Source of the DNA: Oscillospiraceae bacterium
Lineage (GTDB): Bacteria; Bacillota; Clostridia; Oscillospirales; Acutalibacteraceae
NCBI GenBank assembly: GCA_015066525.1
Contig: SVOG01000029.1
Coordinates: forward strand, 1-35,709
Direction of reading: 5' to 3'
DNA length: 35,709 nt
Part shown: one piece after another, positions 24,595 to 32,815 of the stretch
How positions within the stretch are numbered: the first letter of the stretch is position 1
Layout: every line of letters begins with the position of its first letter
Made by a program: the position numbers and the translations under genes
The notes under the pieces: model-generated
Seen by the model: only the letters and a program-made list of their open reading frames with translations
Told to the model about the DNA's origin: nothing
The model's database searches: none

Positions 24595-26811
24595 TTAGTC
24601 CAGAACGGATTTGGTACTCTTGAACGATACGGTAATAACGGCGCCGACATCAACCTCGGTGCCCTTCTCGGTGGACTGCGCATAGGCAACCACGCTCGAG
24701 GAGGCGAGATTATTACCGCTGATTTCAATATTGAGGTTTTTGTCCGCCGCAGCGGCATTTGCCTCGCTGATGGTCAGACCCGTAAAATCGGGTACCTTGA
24801 CCTTTTTCTTCTTGCCTTTTTCGGTGTAGAGCACGACGGTACCGCCCGCCGGAATCGCAGAGCCTGCGCTCGGCGACTGGGTCACGACCTTCTTGCCGTC
24901 GCCGACAAATTTATATTTCAGATTCTTGTCGCTGAGCGAATTCTTCGCGCTGTCAACCGACAGACCGATAAGTGCCGGACAGGAAATGGAGAGGTTCTTC
25001 GACTCGTCCTCATCGTACTTCGGCTCAACGCCGAGCACCTGCATCGCCTGCTCGGTTACCTGAGCGGCAATCGGGGCGCAGAGCGCGCCGCCGCCGAGGT
25101 CCTCGTTCGGCTCGTCGACGAGAATGAGCGCGGCAATTTCAGGCTTATCCGAAGGAGCAATCGCAGCGAAGGATACGATGTACTTATCCTTCTCTCCCGA
25201 CTTACTCTCACCGAGTTTGGTGGAGGTACCCGTCTTGCCGCCAACGCGGTAGCCGGCTACATAGCCGTTCTTACCCGTACCGTCGTCGACTACGGCTTTC
25301 ATCATCGTGCGCACCTTCTCCGAGGTGTCTTCGCTGATGACGCGGCGGACTTCCTTGGGCTGGGTTTTCTTCACGGTGTTGCCGTTGGCGTCCTTGATTT
25401 CAGACACAATATACGGTTTAACAAGCGTGCCGCCGTTGGCAATCGCGCAGATACCGGTGCAGACCTGAATCGGGGTAAGCGAGTTCGTCTGTCCGAAGGA
25501 CGCGGACGAAAGCTCGACGATGCCGTACTGTTCCTCGCGGTAGTACTGCGACATCGCTTCACCGGGAAGGTCAATGCCCGTCTTCTGCGTAAAGCCGAAG
25601 GCGTCGAAGTATTTGAAATAATTGTGCACGCCGAGTCTCTGTCCGACTGTGATAAAAAACGGGTTGCACGAATTCATCAGTCCCTGGGTTAAATTCTGGG
25701 TGCCGTGACCGGGATGGTAGTGGCACTTCATACGGTAATCCTGCACCTGAATCGAGCCCGTGCAGGTATAGGAGGTGTCGAGCGTGACGACATTTTCCTC
25801 AAGCGCTGCCGAGGACATAAAGGTCTTGAATACCGAGCCGGGCACATAGGTATCGCTGACGGTAAAGTTACGCCACTGATTTTGAATCGCCTCGCTCTGC
25901 GCGGTGGCTTTTTCCTCTTTATCGGTAATCTTCTTCAGCGCTTTTTTCGTCTTGCTGTAAGTAATCTTATACGGGTCGTTGCAATCGAAATCGGGCATTG
26001 AGCTCATGGCGAGCACTGCGCCCGTGTTGCAATCCATCACAATGCCGTAAGCGCCCTTGCACTTATACTCCTCCATCGTGGTGCGCAGTCCTTTTTCGAG
26101 GTAGTACTGAATCGGCTGGTTGATGGTCAAGACGAGCGAATTGCCGTCAATCGCGTCTATCGAGGTTTCGTAATCCGTCGGAAGTTTGTTTGACTTGGCG
26201 TCCTTGACGGTAATAATACGGCCGTTCGTACCCGTCAATTCCTTATCGTAATACGCTTCAATACCCGAAAGTCCCTGATTATCGCCGCCCGTAAAACCGA
26301 GAACGGAGGAAGCGAAATTATTATAAGGATAGTAACGGCGCGTCGTCTGCTCAAAACCGATAATGGTACCGAATTTATTTTCGGCGGAAAAAGCGGAAAT
26401 CTTTTCCTTGATGTCGTTTTCCACCTTCTTGGCAACGACGACGTACTTCGTATCCTTCTTCGAATTATCGTAGAGCTCGCGCTTTTCCTCCTCGTCAAAT
26501 CCGAGATATTCGGAGAGCGTGTTGACGATGAGTTCACGCTTGGTCTCGGTATTAATATTTGACGGGTCGATAAAAATATTCCATACGGTTGCGGACTGCG
26601 CGAGAACATTTCCCTCGCTGTCATAAATCGTGCCGCGCATCGCCTTCACTTCCGTATCCGAAAGCTGCTGCGAATCCGCCTTTGCCGAGAGGTCCTCGCG
26701 CTGCACTGTCTGGAGGTAGAGCACTCTCACACCGTCGGCACAAAATAAAAAGGTGATGACAACAGCAAAAATGAGTATGCGTTTGAGCATATTCTTCTTA
26801 AAATCCGCCAT
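24595..26811 (-). CDS. Class B penicillin-binding protein with two PASTA domains (PBP2B/SpoVD-like)
   Basis: Septal DD-transpeptidase partner of FtsW, 738 aa. Residues 10-30 form a signal anchor. A PBP-dimer domain (about 55-215) is followed by the transpeptidase domain with the SxxK motif SVFK (Ser326, Lys329), SCN (381-383) and KTGTS (526-530). Two PASTA domains (about 607-670 and 673-735) end the protein. Clostridial homologues are often labelled SpoVD; as the only class B PBP in the cluster the vegetative divisome role (PBP2B) is likelier, but a sporulation role cannot be excluded. Confidence 0.94.
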   Translation of the reverse strand: MADFKKNMLKRILIFAVVITFLFCADGVRVLYLQTVQREDLSAKADSQQLSDTEVKAMRGTIYDSEGNVLAQSATVWNIFIDPSNINTETKRELIVNTLSEYLGFDEEEKRELYDNSKKDTKYVVVAKKVENDIKEKISAFSAENKFGTIIGFEQTTRRYYPYNNFASSVLGFTGGDNQGLSGIEAYYDKELTGTNGRIITVKDAKSNKLPTDYETSIDAIDGNSLVLTINQPIQYYLEKGLRTTMEEYKCKGAYGIVMDCNTGAVLAMSSMPDFDCNDPYKITYSKTKKALKKITDKEEKATAQSEAIQNQWRNFTVSDTYVPGSVFKTFMSSAALEENVVTLDTSYTCTGSIQVQDYRMKCHYHPGHGTQNLTQGLMNSCNPFFITVGQRLGVHNYFKYFDAFGFTQKTGIDLPGEAMSQYYREEQYGIVELSSASFGQTNSLTPIQVCTGICAIANGGTLVKPYIVSEIKDANGNTVKKTQPKEVRRVISEDTSEKVRTMMKAVVDDGTGKNGYVAGYRVGGKTGTSTKLGESKSGEKDKYIVSFAAIAPSDKPEIAALILVDEPNEDLGGGALCAPIAAQVTEQAMQVLGVEPKYDEDESKNLSISCPALIGLSVDSAKNSLSDKNLKYKFVGDGKKVVTQSPSAGSAIPAGGTVVLYTEKGKKKKVKVPDFTGLTISEANAAAADKNLNIEISGNNLASSSVVAYAQSTEKGTEVDVGAVITVSFKSTKSVLD

Positions 26812-26850
26812 TGTATCACCTGCCTGTTCGTACCTAATTAAAGCATTTAA

Positions 26851-26869
26851 GAGAGTTCAGTGAACTCTC
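26851..26869. repeat. Perfect palindrome between ftsL and the PBP gene
   Basis: GAGAGTTCA-G-TGAACTCTC, 9-bp arms, within the 80-bp AT-rich gap. It lacks a clear T-run on the minus strand, so a full terminator is unlikely. An operator, an mRNA-stability hairpin or a weak attenuator fit. TATAAT-like boxes on the minus strand just upstream (26874-26879, 26885-26890) have no convincing -35. Confidence 0.5.
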
Positions 26870-26891
26870 ATAAATTATATGTTTATTATAT

Positions 26892-27452
26892 TTAATTATG
26901 ACCTTTCGTCTTGGTTGCCTGCTGCTGCGCTTTCTTTTCAGCCGCGGCTTTTTTCTTCTCAGCCGCCTTTTGGCGCGCTGTTTTGTACGCGTCCACATTC
27001 ATATACTGAATCTGGTTTGAGCGCATTTTGGTCATACCAAGTTCCTCAACCGCGTACTTGTCAATCATACTCATGGAGACAAGCGAGTTGAGTTCGCTCT
27101 GAAGGGAAATGTATTCGCTCTCTGCGTTTGCAATGGAGGTCTGCTTCGCCGTGATTTCCCTGGTCAGCTCGTTTTTGAGCGCCATGGAGTGCAGCACGAG
27201 GGCAATCATCACGAGGCTGATAACAGCGACTGCGGCAATACGTACTGCCTTGGCGAACGCATTTTTCTGCTCTCTTTTGAGTTCGCTGCGGCTTTTGAGC
27301 TGCTGATTCTCGCGCACCTTGAGTTTCTCCGCCGGCTTGTCCTGCGGGCGCAGTTTCGGCGCCTGGGAACCGCGCGAAAAATCAAACGAGTCGATGAGAT
27401 ACGCAGTATCGGATTGATAGGAGTATCTTCTGAAATCGTTCGTATTGGTCAC
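26892..27452 (-). CDS. ftsL: FtsL-like septum protein
   Basis: Small bitopic divisome protein bridging FtsQ and the septal PBP. The product has a basic cytoplasmic tail (about 1-70), one membrane helix (about 70-92) and an extracytoplasmic coiled coil (about 92-130). The coil is followed by YAVEELGMTKMRSNQIQYMN, the usual FtsL/DivIC terminal block. An unusual Lys/Ala-rich tail (AEKKKAAAEKK) ends it. I start at GTG 27452, spaced 9 nt from GGGAGG; a GTG nine bases upstream abuts that site. Length about 186 aa is above the usual 100-130 because of both tails. Confidence 0.82.
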   Translation of the reverse strand: MTNTNDFRRYSYQSDTAYLIDSFDFSRGSQAPKLRPQDKPAEKLKVRENQQLKSRSELKREQKNAFAKAVRIAAVAVISLVMIALVLHSMALKNELTREITAKQTSIANAESEYISLQSELNSLVSMSMIDKYAVEELGMTKMRSNQIQYMNVDAYKTARQKAAEKKKAAAEKKAQQQATKTKGHN

Positions 27453-27479
27453 TGTTTTCACCTCCCGTTATAATCATCA

Positions 27480-27632
27480 AACCTATCAAGCCTTCCCCCT
27501 CGGGGGAAGGTGGCTGCACGCAAGTGCAGTCGGATGAGGGGATAAAGTTTTATAGGCGTTCAGACTTATCCCCTCATCAGTCTGCTCCCTTTGGTCGCAT
27601 CCAGTTTCCCCCAAGGGGAAGCCAAATAGGTT
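27480..27632. repeat. 153-bp palindromic intergenic repeat inside the dcw operon
   Basis: Ends AACCTAT...GCCTTCCCC and GGGGAAGCC..ATAGGTT are inverted. Internal perfect hairpins are CTTCCCCC/GGGGGAAG and CTGCACG-CAAGTGCAG, and GATGAGGGGATAA pairs with TTATCCCCTCATC. It carries no gene. It resembles the dispersed MITE-like palindromic units common in gut Clostridia. Its right end overlaps the first two bases of the rsmH stop codon (27631-27633, TAA on the minus strand). Confidence 0.7.
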
Positions 27633-28545
27633 AATATTTTATAAATGTTCTCAGCCTGGACGAGCGGGCTCTCGGGTTTTCCTCGAGTTCCGCCTCGGTC
27701 GGTGCTTTTGACTTAAACGGCATCTTGCCGAGCGGCTTCTTGCCGCAGACGCATACCGGAAATTCCTTCGGGCAGGTGCAGGGATTTGCCCACTGAGAAA
27801 AGCGTTCCTTCACCATTCTGTCCTCGAGTGAGTGGAAGGTAATCACACTCAGCCTGCCGCCGCTCGAGAGTACATCAAGTGCGCCGTCGAGAAGTTTCGA
27901 CAGGGCGTCGAGTTCCGCGTTGACCTCGATGCGTATCGCCTGGAAGGTCTTGCGCGCAGGATGGGAATCCCGCATTGCGCGCTGCGGATAGGACTGTTTA
28001 ATAATATCGACCAGTTCAAAGGTCGTTTCTATTTCTTTTTGCTGCCGTGCTTCCACGATATTTTTCGCGATGCGGCGGGCGAATTTCTCCTCGCCGTAGC
28101 GAAAGAGAATGTCCGCAAGTTCCTGCTCGCTGTATGTATTCACGACATCCCTGGCGGAGAGTCCCGATTTTTCCATTCTCATATCGAGAGGCGCGTCCTT
28201 GTGGAAGGAAAAACCGCGCTCGGCAGTATCGAGTTGGAAGGAACTGACGCCGAGGTCAACGAGAATGCCGTCCACACTCTCAAGACCGAGGTCGCAGACA
28301 ATCTGCTTCACATTCTCAAAATTATTCTGCACAATCGTCACATTATCAAACGCGCCGAGGCGCTCACCGAGCACCGCAATCGCATCAGGGTCGCGGTCAA
28401 CAGCAATCAGCCGACCCGCGCGCTTCGCAATCGCGCGCGAATGTCCGCCGCCGCCCGCGGTACCGTCGATAATGACTTTATCTTTCGTAATATCGAGCGA
28501 GTCAATCGCTTCATCAAAGAGCACGCTCTTGTGTACAAATTCCAT
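27631..28545 (-). CDS. rsmH: 16S rRNA (cytosine-1402-N4)-methyltransferase
   Basis: SAM-dependent methyltransferase (MraW) modifying C1402 in the ribosomal P site, 304 aa. Motif I is IIDGTAGGGGHS, with DPDAIAVLGERL and the GILVDLGVSSFQLD catalytic block. TFHSLEDRMVK and the Cys-rich CTCPKEFPVCVCGK near the C terminus are also family marks. The start is ATG 28545 (MEFVHKSVLF); upstream in-frame codons are within a repeat. Both ends touch repeats: its GAGGT ribosome-binding site lies in the 278-bp element and its stop codon in the 153-bp element. Confidence 0.96.
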   Translation of the reverse strand: MEFVHKSVLFDEAIDSLDITKDKVIIDGTAGGGGHSRAIAKRAGRLIAVDRDPDAIAVLGERLGAFDNVTIVQNNFENVKQIVCDLGLESVDGILVDLGVSSFQLDTAERGFSFHKDAPLDMRMEKSGLSARDVVNTYSEQELADILFRYGEEKFARRIAKNIVEARQQKEIETTFELVDIIKQSYPQRAMRDSHPARKTFQAIRIEVNAELDALSKLLDGALDVLSSGGRLSVITFHSLEDRMVKERFSQWANPCTCPKEFPVCVCGKKPLGKMPFKSKAPTEAELEENPRARSSRLRTFIKY

Positions 28546-28547
28546 AA

Positions 28548-28825
28548 TTAGCCACTTACCTCTAATATAGACATGCCTAAAACATAGCATTAAAGCGAAT
28601 ATTGGTGTTTTCGTTCTTGCTTGGCGTCAGCCAACCTGCATCCTCAAAGCACCAATCTTCATCTTAACTCCAATGTTTTAGGTGCTTTGCAGTTTAATTT
28701 GTGAAGATTTTTGCAAGCTCAAGGCGAAAAGCACAGTAATACTTGCGTATTGCGAGCATTTTCAACGCAGAGATTGTAAAAATATGCCAAATTAAACCAT
28801 GTTTATATTAGAGGTCAGTGGCTAA
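28548..28825. mobile_element. 278-bp inverted-repeat element with two long stem-loops (MITE-like)
   Basis: 28-nt ends at 28548-28575 and 28798-28825 are reverse complements at 26 of 28 positions. Inside are two tandem hairpins. The first is 28576-28682 (CCTAAAACAT/ATGTTTTAGG, then ATTGGTG/CACCAAT, then TTGGC/GCCAA). The second is 28692-28797 (GTTTAATTTG/CAAATTAAAC, imperfect stem, tip AATAC/GTATT). No coding capacity is seen. It fills the whole mraZ-rsmH gap: its right end contains the mraZ TAG stop and its left end the rsmH ribosome-binding site. Confidence 0.75.
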
Positions 28826-29259
28826 ATATCGTACTCGTCGAGGATATCCTCTACCTCGTCGACAGTAATGCCGCCAAGTTCCTCAGCGAACTGGCTGCAG
28901 TTCCATATCTCAATACGCTTGCCGTTGCCGAACACAACCGCCTGCTCCTCGCCTTCAAGGTCGACCGCCTTGCGCAAGTCCTCATTCAAAAGGAGTCTGC
29001 CCTGTCCATCGAGGCTCATCTTCTCGGCATTGGCGAGATAGAAGAATTCAAGTTGCTTACGTTTCTTATGCGTAACCTTGGTATGGATGCTCTCCATAAA
29101 CTTGTCCCACTCGTCAAGAGGATAAAGCGCGAGGCACTTGCCCGTGCCGCGGGATGCGACAAACTCTGTACCGAGGTCAGGTCGCATATTGGCAGGAATG
29201 GATATTCTGCCCTTTGCGTCAATCTTATTCGTTCGGTTGCCCATCAGACCGTACTGCAT
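28822..29259 (-). CDS. mraZ: Transcriptional regulator MraZ
   Basis: AbrB-like (SpoVT-AbrB/MraZ) DNA-binding protein that autoregulates the dcw operon, 145 aa. Two MraZ domains are visible: GNRTNKIDAKGRISIPANMR at about 8-27 and LDGQGRLLLNEDLR about 85-98, each with the conserved DxKGRxxxP-like core. ATG 29259 follows a near-perfect AAGGAGGAG; the upstream in-frame extension lacks homology. It is first in the cluster and lies below a consensus promoter with repeated GGGA motifs. Its stop codon is inside the 278-bp repeat element. Confidence 0.95.
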   Translation of the reverse strand: MQYGLMGNRTNKIDAKGRISIPANMRPDLGTEFVASRGTGKCLALYPLDEWDKFMESIHTKVTHKKRKQLEFFYLANAEKMSLDGQGRLLLNEDLRKAVDLEGEEQAVVFGNGKRIEIWNCSQFAEELGGITVDEVEDILDEYDI

Positions 29260-29321
29260 ACGCTCTCCTCCTTTCTGAAAAATGGGAAAAGATACAAAAC
29301 CCACATTATCCGTAGGACAAA

Positions 29322-29360
29322 TTTGGGATTTGTATGAATTTCTTTGGGATTTCTCCCCAC
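29322..29360. promoter_or_regulatory. Candidate MraZ-binding repeats in the mraZ leader
   Basis: TTTGGGATTT occurs twice on the plus strand (29322-29331 and 29343-29352), 21 bp or two helical turns apart, with GTGGGGA on the minus strand next to them (29354-29360). MraZ proteins are known to bind short repeated TGGG/GTGG-type boxes upstream of their own genes. Placement just below the start site suits repression. Confidence 0.5.
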
Positions 29361-29368
29361 TTGTCTTT

Positions 29369-29397
29369 ATTATAATAGGAGGATTCCCCATTGTCAA
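29369..29397 (-). promoter_or_regulatory. mraZ: mraZ / dcw operon promoter
   Basis: Perfect consensus on the minus strand: TTGACA (29392-29397), 17-nt spacer, TATAAT (29369-29374). The spacer also carries a TGGGGA motif. Start near 29362, giving a roughly 100-nt leader. Confidence 0.85.
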
Positions 29398-29457
29398 GAA
29401 AAAATCTTTACGCAGCGGAATTGTAATATTTTTGTAATTTTTTCGGGATTACCGCTA

Positions 29458-29466
29458 TGGTATAAT
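29458..29466 (+). promoter_or_regulatory. Extended -10 promoter of the second GPH symporter
   Basis: TGGTATAAT matches an extended -10 box; no good -35 is seen. The ribosome-binding site GAGGAG (29483-29488) and ATG 29495 follow. Confidence 0.6.
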
Positions 29467-29494
29467 GTTATAAAATAATACCGAGGAGAATTCT

Positions 29495-30937
29495 ATGGAT
29501 TATAAAACCACCTGGAGGGAGAAAATCGGGTACGGTATCGGTGCGATTGGTCTCGACCTCAGTTACGGATTGTTTTACTCATTTTTGAGCTACTACCTCT
29601 CGTCCGTGCTCGGACTAAAGGAAGCATTTTTGCTTATGCTCACCCCGATTGCACGAATCTGGGACGGCATCAACGACCCGATGATGGGCACGATTGTCGA
29701 CAACACGAAAACAAAATTCGGCAAATACCGCCCGTGGATTGTCATCGGCGCTGCCGCTAACGCAATAGTACTGTTTTTGCTCTTTACGAGCTTCGGTATG
29801 AGCGGAACGAAGCTGTATATTTATATCGGCGTGATGTACATACTCTGGGGTATGACGAACACAATGGCGGATATCCCCTATTGGAGTATGGTGCCTTCGT
29901 TCACCTCCGACCCCGACGACAGGAATATGGTGTCCACCGTGGCGCGTACCTTCAGCGGTCTTGGTCAGGGCATAATCACGGTGCTCACCCCGATTATTCT
30001 GCCGATGCTTTCAACGGGAATGAAGACGGACAAGGGCTATAGCGCAAGCGGCTTTTCACGCTGGGCGGGAATATGCGCAATCGCGTTGGTTGCATTTTCG
30101 CTGATATGCGTACTCTCCACCAAGGAAAAGAATGTTGTTTATAACAAGAATTCAAAATTCTCGTTTAAGAAGGTATTCCAGGTTATCGCAAATAACGACC
30201 AGCTCGTTGTATTTATGATTTTTGCGATGCTGTCGAATGCAGGCTGGTACCTGACAAGCGGCACGGCGGTTTACTACTTCAGCGACGTGCTCGAAAAACC
30301 GAAGGCGCAGTCGCTGTTCCAGACAATCGGCGCGGTCGGTTCCGTACTCGGACTGCTCGTTATCCCGATACTCTCAAAGTGGTTCAACAAAAAGAAAATT
30401 TACCAGATTTCGCTTACGGTAACTATATTAGGGTATATTATGATGTATGTGCTCGGTCCCGTTTGTAGCGTTAACGTTACTATTCCTGCATTTGATATTG
30501 CTTCAATACACTTTAACGGAATGGTTATACCCGCCGTTAGCTTTGCTTACATTCTTTCATCAACGGGTATTGCGTCGATGTTTGTATCGCAGACGGTATT
30601 CCTTGCGGATATCGTTGACTACGGCGAATACAAAAACGGCGAGCGCAACGAAAGCATCACCTTCTCGATGAAGGGCTTTTTGCAGAAGATGGCATACACA
30701 ATTCAGACGGTTATCCTCTTCGGCGGACTTGCAATTGTTAACTACAACGAGCAGATTACAAGCGCTACAAAGCAAATTAACGGCACCACAAAGAATGCAA
30801 TCGGCACTATCTGCTTTGGCGTACCCGCAATACTGATACTCATTTCACTGATAGTGTTCAGCAAAAAGTTCAAGCTCCACGGCGAACTCGCCGACAAGGT
30901 ACACGATTACATAGTAGAAAAAAGGTCAACTGATTAG
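29495..30937 (+). CDS. GPH-family (MelB-like) sugar:cation symporter
   Basis: A 480-aa, approximately 12-TM glycoside-pentoside-hexuronide:cation symporter, divergent from mraZ. Family blocks are REKIGYGIGAIGLDLSYGLF, ARIWDGINDPMMGTIVDNTKTKFGKYRPW, DIPYWSMVPSFTSDPDDRN and the C-terminal DIVDYGEYKNGERNESITFSMKGF. The latter two are clear MelB/XynP-type signatures. It probably imports a di- or oligosaccharide or glycoside with a cation. No glycoside hydrolase lies beside it. It is monocistronic, with a terminator overlapping its last codons. It belongs to the same family as the 9570-11048 product but is clearly divergent, so not a recent duplicate. Confidence 0.93.
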   Translation: MDYKTTWREKIGYGIGAIGLDLSYGLFYSFLSYYLSSVLGLKEAFLLMLTPIARIWDGINDPMMGTIVDNTKTKFGKYRPWIVIGAAANAIVLFLLFTSFGMSGTKLYIYIGVMYILWGMTNTMADIPYWSMVPSFTSDPDDRNMVSTVARTFSGLGQGIITVLTPIILPMLSTGMKTDKGYSASGFSRWAGICAIALVAFSLICVLSTKEKNVVYNKNSKFSFKKVFQVIANNDQLVVFMIFAMLSNAGWYLTSGTAVYYFSDVLEKPKAQSLFQTIGAVGSVLGLLVIPILSKWFNKKKIYQISLTVTILGYIMMYVLGPVCSVNVTIPAFDIASIHFNGMVIPAVSFAYILSSTGIASMFVSQTVFLADIVDYGEYKNGERNESITFSMKGFLQKMAYTIQTVILFGGLAIVNYNEQITSATKQINGTTKNAIGTICFGVPAILILISLIVFSKKFKLHGELADKVHDYIVEKRSTD

Positions 30938-30951
30938 TTGACCTTTTTAGT
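30921..30951 (+). terminator. Terminator overlapping the GPH gene end
   Basis: AAAGGTCAACT/AGTTGACCTTT with a GATT loop and following TTAG. The stop codon of the symporter is inside the 3' arm. Confidence 0.85.
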
Positions 30952-30954
30952 CAT

Positions 30955-31136
30955 TTTATTCTTTCCACCATTCTTTCTCCTTGAAAAAGAACGGTTCGCC
31001 AAGAAAGAAACCAAAGGGGGTAAGCATCGCTGCGCTTTGACACCCCTTTGGAAACCCCATTCTGCGCATCTGGAAAGGAAACGACTCCCGTCGAATGGCA
31101 CGCGGGGCACTGCCATTCGAAATAAATTATAGACTT
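30955..31136. repeat. Hairpin-rich intergenic repeat
   Basis: The 350-bp gap beyond the symporter has no supported gene. It holds CCAAAGGGG/CCCCTTTGG (31011-31051) and a perfect 10-bp stem TCGAATGGCA/TGCCATTCGA (31091-31120). Such sequences (conceptual translation ..LLEKERFAKKETKGG..) recur in Clostridia genomes as dispersed units; this is from general familiarity and should be confirmed. A short ORF across it is not a credible protein. Confidence 0.5.
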
Positions 31137-31246
31137 ATTGTTGAGCAAAGCAAGTAATCGCAACTCAACACTCAAAACACAAAACTAAAAAAACTCCCCG
31201 AAGGGGCACCCTGCGAAAAGAATGGGTGCGATAAGGAAGGTTTTAT

Positions 31247-31288
31247 GAATAGCGATACAGTTTAGCGGCTGTACCGCTATTCTTTTAA
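31247..31288. terminator. Hairpin downstream of the relaxase-recombinase chimera
   Basis: GAATAGCG (31247-31254) pairs with CGCTATTC (31275-31282), with TACAG/CTGTA inside. TTTTAATT follows on the plus strand. It abuts the stop codon of the minus-strand chimera at 31289 and probably marks the boundary of the mobile remnant. Confidence 0.55.
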
Positions 31289-32815
31289 TTATGCCGGTTG
31301 TTTTTGAGGATGTATTTTTTCTAAATCCTCATCATCGGCAATATTAGTAATTCCAATGGCTTTGTAGTAAATATCAATCTTTTGCTTTCTGTGTCCGCTA
31401 CTCTTGTCTGGAGCGTGGACAACGATTTTGTCAATCAAATCATTTACCATTTCTGCGGTTAAGGCTTCGGGGTCGGTGTACTTACGAACATTTTTGAGAA
31501 ATTGATTAAGGTCGTATTGCTCTTGCTCGCCTGAATTTATCAGGTCTTGTAGCCTTGCAATCTCTTCCTTAATGCTTTTCTGCTCAGTTTCATAGTCTGC
31601 CGACATCATATCAAAACGTTCGTTGCTGATTCTGCCTGAAACCATATCCTCATATAGCCTTTTGAAAAGCTCATCAAGGTTATCACATCTCGTTTGGAGA
31701 TTGACGATATCCTTTTTTGCTTTCTTTACAGCTGCAAAATGCTCGGCATTTGCCTTCTCAATCTCTTTGTCAACAAATGCCTCCTCAAATTGCTGGACGT
31801 AGGAAAGAACATTTTGCAGGTGCTTAAAAACAAGATTTGTTAGCGTAATGTTACGTATATAATGGCAACTGCAAGTACCTGTATTGCTGCGATAATTTGA
31901 GCAGGTAAAGGATTCCAAATTCTCATCCCAGTCATTTGATGTATTGAAATACAACTTTGCACCGCAGTCAGCACAAAACACTTTTCCCGAAAATAAACTG
32001 AGCTTGCCGGTTTTTGTCGGTCTGTGCTTGTGACTCCTGATTTCCTGTACCGTTGCAAAGGTTTCTTTGTCAATTATTGCCGGCTGAGTGTTCTCAAACA
32101 GCAAACGGTTTTCCTTTGGATTATCCATACGCTTTTTGCTACGATAATTCTTTGATACCGTTTTATAGTTTTCCGTACATCCCGTGTAATCTATGTTCTC
32201 AAGCATTGATGATACTGAATGATGAGACCACTTATACGGTTCTAAAGGTAAAGATTTTCCTTTCTTTTGGCATCTGTATGCTGTTGGAGTCATATGTTTT
32301 TTCTCTCTGCGTAATATCTTTTCTATTTGGGAAGGTCCATATCCCTTAGCACAGAGATTAAAAATATATCTGACGGCTTCAGCGGCAGGCTCGTCAATAA
32401 TCCATTTGCCCTTATTATTTGGGTCTTTCATATACCCATGAGGAGGTACGCCCGTTAAGTGTTCACCTCTCTCCGCTTTCATCTTCATTGTGGATTTGAT
32501 TTTCTTCGCCGTATCTCTTGCATAAAGCTCGTTGCAAAAGTTAAAACTTTGATATCCGTGCCAAGCAATATATCCCGTTGTTTTGTTGAACTGCTTCTTG
32601 GTCATTATCATTTGCTTCAAGGCAATTTCTGTTACGCAGTTAATGGCGGTAACATATTGCTTGTCCACTGTTTTGTCATCTCTGGTTACATACCGAAATA
32701 GATTAGACAAGTCGCTCGGAGCATCTTTCACTTCAACTGTCTTGTCAGGATTTTCAACATACTTGATTAAATCGTTGAGGCTGCCTTCAATATGCCATAG
32801 TGAAGTTGTTGCCAT
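31289..32815 (-). pseudogene. In-frame relaxase::large serine recombinase chimera, both catalytic centres lost
   Basis: A continuous 508-codon frame made of two unrelated parts. Residues 1-91 are the N terminus of a MobA/VirD2-type relaxase (MATTSLWHIEG, KYVENPDKT, YVTAINC, GYIAWHGYQSF) ending before the HxH metal motif. From residue 92 (NFCNELYARDTAKKIK) it is a large serine recombinase of the Tn4451 TnpX type: recombinase domain (about 110-215), zinc ribbon CADCG...C...CSCHY (about 285-335), a coiled coil and a DUF4368-like tail. The resolvase domain with the catalytic serine is missing. The frame is open and its ATG overlaps the mobC-like stop (TAATG), so it may still be translated, but neither DNA nicking nor recombination is expected. 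Confidence 0.85.

Noticed and set aside
28546-28590. N-terminal extension of RsmH by 15 residues
   Set aside because: It would translate the terminal repeat of the 278-bp element; RsmH homologs begin at MEFVHKSV.
29260-29397. N-terminal extension of MraZ by 46 residues
   Set aside because: It overlaps the promoter and operator region and MraZ homologs begin at the MxxGxxxNxIDxKGR segment.
30938-31175. Short proteins of 60-74 codons on both strands after the second symporter
   Set aside because: They cross a hairpin-rich repeat and a terminator and match only the pattern of recurrent mis-annotated translations.
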